Shown one piece after another: positions 56,812 through 64,000 of a stretch of 64,000 nucleotides of DNA. Made by a program: the position numbers and the translations under genes. Positions within the stretch are counted from its first letter, which is position 1. Each line of letters starts with the position of its first letter. The notes beneath the pieces are model-generated. The model saw nothing but the letters and a program-made list of their open reading frames with translations. It ran no database searches and was not told the origin of the DNA. The DNA is from Hirundichthys speculiger (taxonomy: Eukaryota > Chordata > Actinopteri > Beloniformes > Exocoetidae): the NCBI GenBank assembly GCA_018398805.1, contig JAGFBZ010000938.1, forward strand, positions 865,501 to 929,500. The letters are read 5' to 3'.

Positions 56812-59800
56812 ATGGGACCCGACATGTGGAGCCTTTTTATTTTATTTGGCCTGTCTCTGTGGAGCAGCAGTCACGCCTTCACTAAGAACCCCATCCTCTC
56901 CCGGATACGAAGGGCGCCAGAGGCCAGTGGAGAAAACAAAAAATGCTCCTACACCTTCCTGGTTCCTGAGCAAAAGATCACAGGCCCCATCTGTGCTGCC
57001 CGGGGCTATTCAGCCGACAAGGACAGGGTGACACGCCTGGACGTGGCCTCGGTGCGTGACCTTCTGTCAAGACAGCGTCGGGAGATGGAAACTTTGAAAC
57101 TGATGGTCGACGTGGATGGCAACTTGGTGAACGAGATGAAGCTGTTGAGGAAAGAGAGTAGAAACATGAACTCCAGAGTCACCCAACTCTACATGCAGCT
57201 GTTGCATGAGATCATAAGGAAGAGGGATAACTCACTGGAGCTGGCTCAGCTGGAGACACGCATCCTTAATGCAACCACTGAGTCACTGCGCCTGGCCTCA
57301 AGGTACAGAGAACTGGAGGCCAAATATGCAGCTCTGTCTGCAGTTGTGAACAATCAGTCAGTGCTGATTGGAGAACTGGAGGAGCGTTGTATGCAGGTAT
57401 ACAGTCACAGACATGAGCAACCACCCCTGGGACCTCCGCTGGTGCAGGTGGTGCCTGAGAACATTCCAGTCAGCGTGCCACGTTTCACCAATGAGATCCA
57501 GAGAGTCAACACCCGAGGGGTTGCCCGGGAAAGGGGCTCTCGCTCTGGACCACCACCCACAAGCACTACCCTAGAAATGCATAAATCAGAGAGAAACTTC
57601 AGTACAGAAGGTGAGTGATGGAGAGAGTGGTTTCGATCGTGAGTGATTTATCCATCTGTCCCATTAATTCATTACTCAATTCAGTTAAGCAAATAAGGAA
57701 CAGTTGTGGTAAAATGAAGTGCAGCTCTGACTTTGCAACCCAGCCATAACAAAATAATAATCCTTGGCTTTGAATACAGCTGCAGGTGGGCCAATGGCCT
57801 CATTTCAGAGGTTAAAGATTTGTAAAACCAGCTGGAACCCTGCTCCGTGCTCAACAGAAAAAACAGAAACCAGGATGGAAATTAAAATGTTGTGACATCT
57901 GAATTGAGGCAGGGGGACTAGGAGCAAAGCAAATGAGGACATGACCAGCTTTTCTAATCAACATAATTTCCTGACACATTTAGATTTCCGTTGCCCAAAA
58001 AAATAAAGTGTAAAGAATTTCTGCTCAGCTTTGAATGAAAATGATCCTTTGCAAGGCTGTTCTTTTGCAGGAGTTTTAGACAAAACCTAGGTTTGATTGA
58101 TATGTAGCATATTTTCTAAGAGATGGAACTATTTCTGTACAATATCATTATTATTTTATTATACTGATTCAGTGGGAGGAATTTACTGGCTCTTTAAATA
58201 AACTCATTCCCACATCTGCTATTAATGAAAAATCTTGTTATGAAAGTGTAAAATTACTCAAAGGGGAAAAAAAAAGGCTTACATTAATGAGGATGGTTGA
58301 GCATTATGTCTACTGTGGTTGTCTGACCTACAGTTCAAAAAGTTATTTCTTACTAATTGGCCTGTTTAAGGAGAAAACAGCATTATAGTTATATTATTAT
58401 CAAGTGTCATTTTGTACAATCAACTAAAAGTATGTGACAGTGGTAAATAGACATAATTTAAATGGCACTTTTCAAGTCTGAGGCATTTTAGCAGAAAACT
58501 ACAACCACTTAAAATGATGAAACTGCAGTTACTGCACTCTACCTACATCAGGCCAGCTAAATATTTAACGCTAATTTCTTTACTAAATTTGACCCATTTT
58601 TACTCATTAATATCAGTTTTGATTCTACACCATTTCATTCACATCTACTAATTTAAATTCATTGTATAATGGGTAAAAGTATATATAATTACAGATAAAC
58701 CAGTCTTGCTGACAGCTAATTAGCCTAGCATACATTTCCTTAAACTGTCCAACCTGCTTTCCTGTTGTAACCACTCTGCAAGTGTGATGAGTCTCCTGAA
58801 TAACTACCATATGTTCAACTCTGTGTTTTCCATCTGGACCCTGTCTTTCACCCTCTGCCCCTCTCCCCCGCTGTGCTTTCCTCCAGGTCCGTTTAGAGAC
58901 TGTCTGGAGGCCAGGAGGCCGGCCACAGCACCAGCGGCATGTACCTGATCCGACCAGATGAACTGGAGAGGCCAGTGCAAGTCTGGTGTGAACAGGATAT
59001 AGACAACGGGGGTTGGACCATTATCCAGCACAGAATAGACGGATCAGTGAACTTCTTCAGGAACTGGGATAACTACAAGGTAATGACAACACCACTTCCT
59101 CTGCCTTGTTTTACCTCTCTCTGAATACTTGTCTCATCCAGACACAAGTGTCATATGACCCATCTAGAAGAACCCTTTGGGGTCTTTGAGATAATTTCCT
59201 GAGCCCAAATCCTTGTGTTTTCACTTACTGTAAAATATAACACCATGTCAGAAGCTATATTCTTCCAAAGCTATTTGGTTTGAGATTCCCACGATTAAAC
59301 ATTAGATTCCCCACTAAGAAGGTATGTTCCATGGCTCAATCTGCAACCATTTTCTTCCAAAACCAATGGATGACTGACTTGCAACGCTACACCAAAGATA
59401 ACTCTCCCTTCAAAGCCCTCTGAGAATGAGACTATGGATATATCACTGCAATCCAGCGTTCCATTAAGGCCAGTCAGCCCATGCATCCATAACTGGAAGC
59501 TTAAACTGGTCTACTCAGCACTGATTTGTCTCTGTGCTCACACACTCCCATAAACAAATGCACATGAACACTGACGAGGCCTCATACTGAAACTCATTCA
59601 TCATCTCATGGCTCTCTCAACTAATCCAAACTCACAAACCTCAGCCTCCTCTTCCAAGTGAAGTCTGTTGGAGGTTCATGCCCAGACTGAGAGGCTCGTG
59701 ATTATTCAACACACGTGTCCAGGCCAGTTTTATCATTAGTCGTGATTCAAATGATCTCTGGGCTTTGAGTAACATCATTCTGAAGACAGATGATTATTTT

Positions 59801-62526
59801 CCAGCTGAAACTCTACCACATGGCTGTCTCAAGGACTTCACATGGTGACACACTTTTACCACAGATCTTTTTTTTTTCTCTTGAAGTTTTCCTGAATTAC
59901 AGAACTCTGAGCAAACCATCTTTAAAACAAAAGTTCTCATTTGTTTTCCTCAGAAGGTTTTATGTTCCTAAATAATGCTCATGTTTCTAAACTCTTTAGG
60001 CCATCACACAATAAACAAGCATCATTATTTTCTGTAATCTTTGACGTACCCTTCCCTTTAATTTTCCTTTGATCCAGAATGGTTTTGGCAACATAGACGG
60101 AGAATACTGGCTCGGCCTGGAAGGCATTTACAAATTAGGGAGGCAAGGAGACTACAAGTTGCAAGTGGAGCTGGAGGACTGGATGGACAAGAAAGTCTAC
60201 GCTCAATACAGCAGCTTCCACCTGGAGCCGGAGAGCGAAGGCTACCGCCTACGTCTGGGAACCTACAGGGGCAACGCTGGGGACTCCCTCAGCAGCCACA
60301 ACGGCAAACAGTTCACAACTCTGGACCGAGACAAAGACGCTTTCTCAGGTACATCTTTACTGAGATTGACACGTGATCTAATTTTATAACATGTCATGCA
60401 AAAAGAAATGTTGCACAATTGTAAACCAATATTTGCCAGACGAGGCCCTCAGACCCCTGCACATTTAAATGTTTTCCCACTCTTACAAACCTAATTCAAA
60501 TGAATTGGATACTCGTGAAGCTTCTGTGGAGCTTAATGGTATTTTAAATCAGGAATATTGGATCAGGGAAAAATGCATGTTAGGTAGCCTGAGGAACTGG
60601 ACTGGGCAAGACAGGAAGGGGTTCACTCAGGGAAAAAACATGTAGGAAAATTGTTTAAGGGTTTAAAATTGATGTTTCAATTTCAAATGCAAACAGTATG
60701 GGCACTATGTATGCTGCTTAATATCAAAAAATGACTGAGATAAAGGGGCAAGGCTGAAAATCAACACTGAATGACTGATCTTTGTTAATAAGGTAGTATG
60801 ATGTTACAAGCAAACACAAAGCTGAAACGTGAACACTTTCAAGTCTAGGGATTTATGTATCAAGATATGATGTAAAATAGAATAAAATAAAATAAATAAG
60901 TAAATAAATAAACTTTTTCCTATCAGGTGTACAACAACATGTCTATTTAACAAAACCTAAGTCAAAATCCAGAAGCATAGTGAAAGAAAAAACCCAAACT
61001 AAATACACCCCATGATTCAATAGATTATAGCACAATCTTATTAGCAATTCCTGAAAAAAAAAATTATATTATCAATCTGACAAACCGTTGTGGAGAAAGC
61101 TTGGTCAGTTATGCACAGCTTTCTTAAGTTCCTGCCTCTTGTTTTCCATTTTATGTATTCCTCTTTTTTTCTGAGTATTGCATGACCTGATCTTGAAGGG
61201 AACTTCCTGGAATGTTCACTATCAGGAAGATTGGCCACTGCCTTGAATCTTTTCCACCTGTGAAAAACCTTTCTCACTGCAGAATGATGGGCTGACTTGT
61301 TTGAAAGTTGCCTTATAACCCTTACCAGACTGATGGCTAGTGACTGATCTTTCTCTAAGATTATTGCTGATGTCATTCCTCCTTGACATTATGTTAACAC
61401 ACCTGAATGCTGCAGAACAGAAAACTACTAAAACCTCTGGTTTTGAAGAGGCACTCGTACTTGCTGATGATCATTTAATCACGTGCTCTCGTAATTTACG
61501 TTTTTCTCACACTATCTCTGCTTGTTTTGTGCAATAAATAACAACACATGTGATTGTTAAACTGAGTTGTTTTTAACTCATTTTAAGATGTGGTAATTTA
61601 GTTGTTTCCTGTTGCATAAAACATTTAAACTGAAAGAGGATTTGACTCTATTTGGTGGAAGCCACTTCAGGACACTTTATTAAATAGCCTGGAGAGTGTT
61701 GCTATGACTATAAATCCTGCCTAAAACTAGAATCCAAACAGAGATTAACGGGAAAAAAATCCAATAATGTTTCAATTTGTAAATCATTGCTTTGATTTTC
61801 TTTTTTTTTTTTTAATTCAACCCTACAACACTACTTTTTTTCTTCTTGACATGGCAGAAATACAGCACTCTACATTACATTATTCCCTTTTAGACGATTA
61901 GATCGTGAGTGCAGAGAGATGCAGGATCCTAGCCGGTCAGTCCTGTGTAGCCTGGAATCCCACAAAGCCCTGAGCAATGCACTGACTTCCTTTTGTAAAT
62001 AAATAGATCACTGACTAGCATGAATGACCTCTGCTGCTTTTTCAAACTTCAGAGTGAGATCGTCAAGGCTCAAAAACTAAGAAGTGAAACATTTCTCAGT
62101 AAAGATGACGTAAATGCTTGTGACTTTTTACAAAACATATATGACTTTTGCAGATGACTCTAAGCAACAATATCCCTGTCTGCAAAACTTCAAGAGTGAT
62201 GGCCCAAATACTGGACACATGAGTGAAGAAGAAGTTCATTATTGCTTTTTTAGTTTTTTTTTAGTTTTTTTTTTCTCCTGCTATTGAAAGACAAACTTGT
62301 TTATTTCACTGATGATCCTTCCTGTTTTCCAATAACAGGTAACTGTGCCCATTTCCACAAAGGAGGCTGGTGGTACAATGCCTGTGGCCAGTCCAATCTT
62401 AACGGTGTCTGGTACACCGGAGGCGTCTACCGCAGCAAATTCCAAGACGGCATCTTCTGGGCCGACTATGGTGGAGGTTTCTACTCTATGAAGTCTGTCC
62501 GCATGATGATTAAGCCCATAGACTGA
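56812..62526 (+). CDS. angptl1: Angiopoietin-like protein 1, with an apparent 1-bp frameshift in coding exon 2
   Basis: Four coding exons: 56812-57610, 58887-59079, 60078-60348 and 62339-62526, all GT-AG. Summed length is 1451 nt, one short of a multiple of three; with one more base it would encode 483 aa (human about 491). Residues 1-23 form a signal peptide (SLFILFGLSLW). CSYTFLVPEQKITGPIC (45-61) and RKESRNMNSRVTQLYMQL (113-130) are strong family signatures. A coiled-coil region spans about 75-195, followed by a Pro-rich linker. The fibrinogen-like domain starts at DCLEAR and includes WCEQDIDNGGWTIIQ, GFGNIDGEYWLGLE, the calcium-site region DRDKDAFSGNCAHF and WWYNACGQSNLNGVW. TFLVPEQ and VVDVDGN-like sequence favour ANGPTL1 over ANGPTL2. 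It is a secreted vascular-type ligand. The frame breaks at 58913-58918; uncorrected, translation ends at TGA 58946 after 286 residues, losing the fibrinogen domain. Confidence 0.9.
57611..58886 (+). other. angptl1: angptl1 intron 1
   Basis: A 1276-bp AT-rich intron with a GTGAGT donor and a pyrimidine-rich CTCCAG acceptor. No repeat or gene was recognised inside. Confidence 0.8.
60349..62338 (+). other. angptl1: angptl1 last intron
   Basis: A 1990-bp intron with GTACAT donor and AACAG acceptor. It contains an A/T-rich AATAAA-like run (60880-60915). The block 61100-61440, read on minus, resembles a decayed Tc1-type HTH region, but too weakly to call. Confidence 0.7.
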
Positions 62527-62576
62527 GACTGCCCTGTAAGCCAGGCTGGTCAAGGAGCATTCAAAAGAGGAGCAAA

Positions 62577-62582
62577 ATAAAG
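62577..62582 (+). terminator. angptl1: Proximal polyadenylation signal AATAAA of angptl1
   Basis: AATAAA lies 51 nt after the stop codon. It would give a very short 3' UTR. Confidence 0.5.
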
Positions 62583-62842
62583 ACTTATCTGTTTACTTTA
62601 TATGTCAACACTAAGTGGTTGATTGTAGATGGAAGAACCGCACCAATGAACGTGACTAGCCATCAGTTAGTGAGCAGAACTGTTTCCTGTAACAGTCACG
62701 AACTCTGTGTGAACTTTCTTTTTTTATAACAACACACACATACAATGGCATTCAAGGGACTCTTATGAATATAGAGCTCTCCTTAAAGGAGAGCCATCCT
62801 GCCCTTTATTTTTCAAAAGTTGACAAATATTTCTGAGTTATT

Positions 62843-62848
62843 AATAAA
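62843..62848 (+). terminator. angptl1: Distal polyadenylation signal AATAAA of angptl1
   Basis: AATAAA is followed at once by the GT-rich stretch GTGTCTGTGACATGTTGTGG, the usual downstream element, so this is the better candidate. Confidence 0.6.
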
Positions 62849-63023
62849 GTGTCTGTGACATGTTGTGGTCAAAATACCACAGAGATAAGGAATGAAAGCT
62901 TTCTTTTCAGCCATGTTTTTACATCCCTGTTCATAGCAGTCAGTTCTAGGAAGTGGAGTCAGCCGCTTGACGACACCTCACCCCACCTCTTCCATGGGGT
63001 GTACCTCTTCAGACTATTGTTAA

Positions 63024-63752
63024 AGGTCCCATATTATGCTTTTCCTGATTTCCGAAGGTTCAGAAATTACTTAAACTGTAATATACTCAGCTTTCAGACT
63101 TTCTAGATGTCAATTTAAGAGTTTTATGATTGATTAAGCCAGTGGTTCTGAAAACTTTTAATGCTGCGTACCACCTGAGAAACTGTTGAGCTCTCTGAGT
63201 ACCACCATGATGACCAATTTTAAAATATAGCCATATATGCCTTCTCAATTAGCTTTAAACACACAGGAGAGATGTTTATTCCTTATTGTGGTTATTTATT
63301 GTTACCTGAATTTCATTTGAAATGATGTATTTTTAATGCATTGTCATGCATTGACAAGTCATGACATTCCCCCGCGAACCACCAGAGAGCGCTCGAGTAC
63401 CACCAGTGGTATGCGTACCACAGTTTGCGCACCACTGGATTAAGCAATAACTTCTAGGATTTGTTTTTCAAAACAACTGTCTCTTAATTGTATCTGCAGA
63501 TTGGTCTTCTGTACTCTAAACATCCTCCATTTGTCTCAATCACTGTGCCACGTGGCTGGCAGTAATGTGTCTTAAACAACCGAATAAGGAGGAGCAGAAG
63601 GAGGCAGAGGCCAAACAGGGTGCTCACCAGAGCACACAGAGAAATAGAGGGTTTAGGCTGCACGACCTAACTGACCCAAAGTAAATCGCCATCAGAGTAA
63701 TGTGGTCCTTGATTAATATAATTAGGGATCAGAACTGCATAATACGGGACCT
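63024..63752. mobile_element. TTAA-flanked DNA element (MITE) hosting a hAT insertion
   Basis: The ends AGGTCCCATATTATGC and GCATAATACGGGACCT are inverted repeats with one mismatch. TTAA lies on both sides (63020-63023 and 63753-63756), the target type of piggyBac and Kolobok elements. It encodes no transposase. Removing the inner hAT element leaves about 424 bp. Confidence 0.8.
63140..63437. mobile_element. hAT element (298 bp) nested in the TTAA element
   Basis: The element starts CAGTGGTTCTG and ends GCGCACCACTG. A perfect 8-bp target duplication GATTAAGC lies at 63132-63139 and 63438-63445, the canonical hAT signature. It shows the 'GTACCACC' motifs of a widespread vertebrate hAT family. 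It is non-autonomous. Confidence 0.88.
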
Positions 63753-63756
63753 TTAA

Positions 63757-64000
63757 GCTTTGTACTACTCTGAGGAAAATTCAGGAAGATGTGAACCTGG
63801 ATGGAGAGGTTCGATAATTCTGCTCTGATCTGGGTCTGTGTGCCCTGAAAATCTGAACAGTTCACTGATGTAGAACTTCTCAAACTCTGGCAGCCTCAAA
63901 CAAAGTGAAAGGTTGTGTAATATCTGAGGTTTTGAGCTTCACTCACCTAGATTAGTAGCCTCAAGTACAAGAAAAGTGACTCAATGTCAGAAGCATCACA
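63757..64000. other. Intergenic end of window
   Basis: Nothing recognised. Confidence 0.5.

Noticed and set aside
61041..61376. Minus frame with a possible HTH region in the last angptl1 intron
   Set aside because: Similarity to a Tc1-type transposase is too weak and no terminal repeats were seen.

Overview
This window is vertebrate nuclear DNA, almost certainly from a percomorph-type teleost fish. The genes are split by canonical GT-AG introns. Their closest recognisable relatives are vertebrate proteins. The spaces between them are AT-rich and packed with typical fish repeats: Tc1/mariner, hAT, PIF/Harbinger and TTAA-flanked elements, L2-like and RTE-like LINE pieces, and long (TA)n, (GT)n and poly-G tracts. 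No bacterial-type operon, CRISPR array, tRNA or rRNA was seen. All gene models below were built by reading splice sites and phases by eye and comparing with remembered family sequences; no database was searched.

Layout. (1) 951-4389, plus: the 3' part of an unrecognised Ser/Thr/Pro-rich single-pass membrane protein, with an 18-bp minisatellite in its last intron. (2) 6490-7383, minus: a complete five-coding-exon mgst3 (153 aa), with a non-coding first exon near 8112. (3) 14227-24844, plus: a complete two-exon lrrc52 (325 aa) split by a 9.6-kb intron. (4) 24845-36159: about 11 kb of repeat-rich intergenic DNA holding a Harbinger element with remnants of both of its genes, Tc1 fragments and a Harbinger-type MITE with a GC-rich hairpin core. 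(5) 36160-44437, minus: a complete 14-coding-exon ZYG11-family gene (747 aa) with a CRE/CCAAT promoter near 44690. (6) 44700-56800: repeat-rich intergenic DNA with nested LINE, Tc1 and MITE copies. (7) 56812-62526, plus: a four-coding-exon angptl1-like gene with an apparent single-base deletion in its second coding exon. (8) 63024-63752: a TTAA-flanked element with a hAT element inserted inside it.

The genes do not form a functional pathway. The mgst3-lrrc52 adjacency is the same neighbourhood as on human chromosome 1q24, so this is conserved synteny rather than an operon. I found no convincing new biological system. The items most worth a second look are the angptl1 frameshift, the unnamed membrane protein, the start-codon-only first coding exon of the zyg11 gene, the hairpin-cored MITE at 32954-33838, and two nested-transposon structures.
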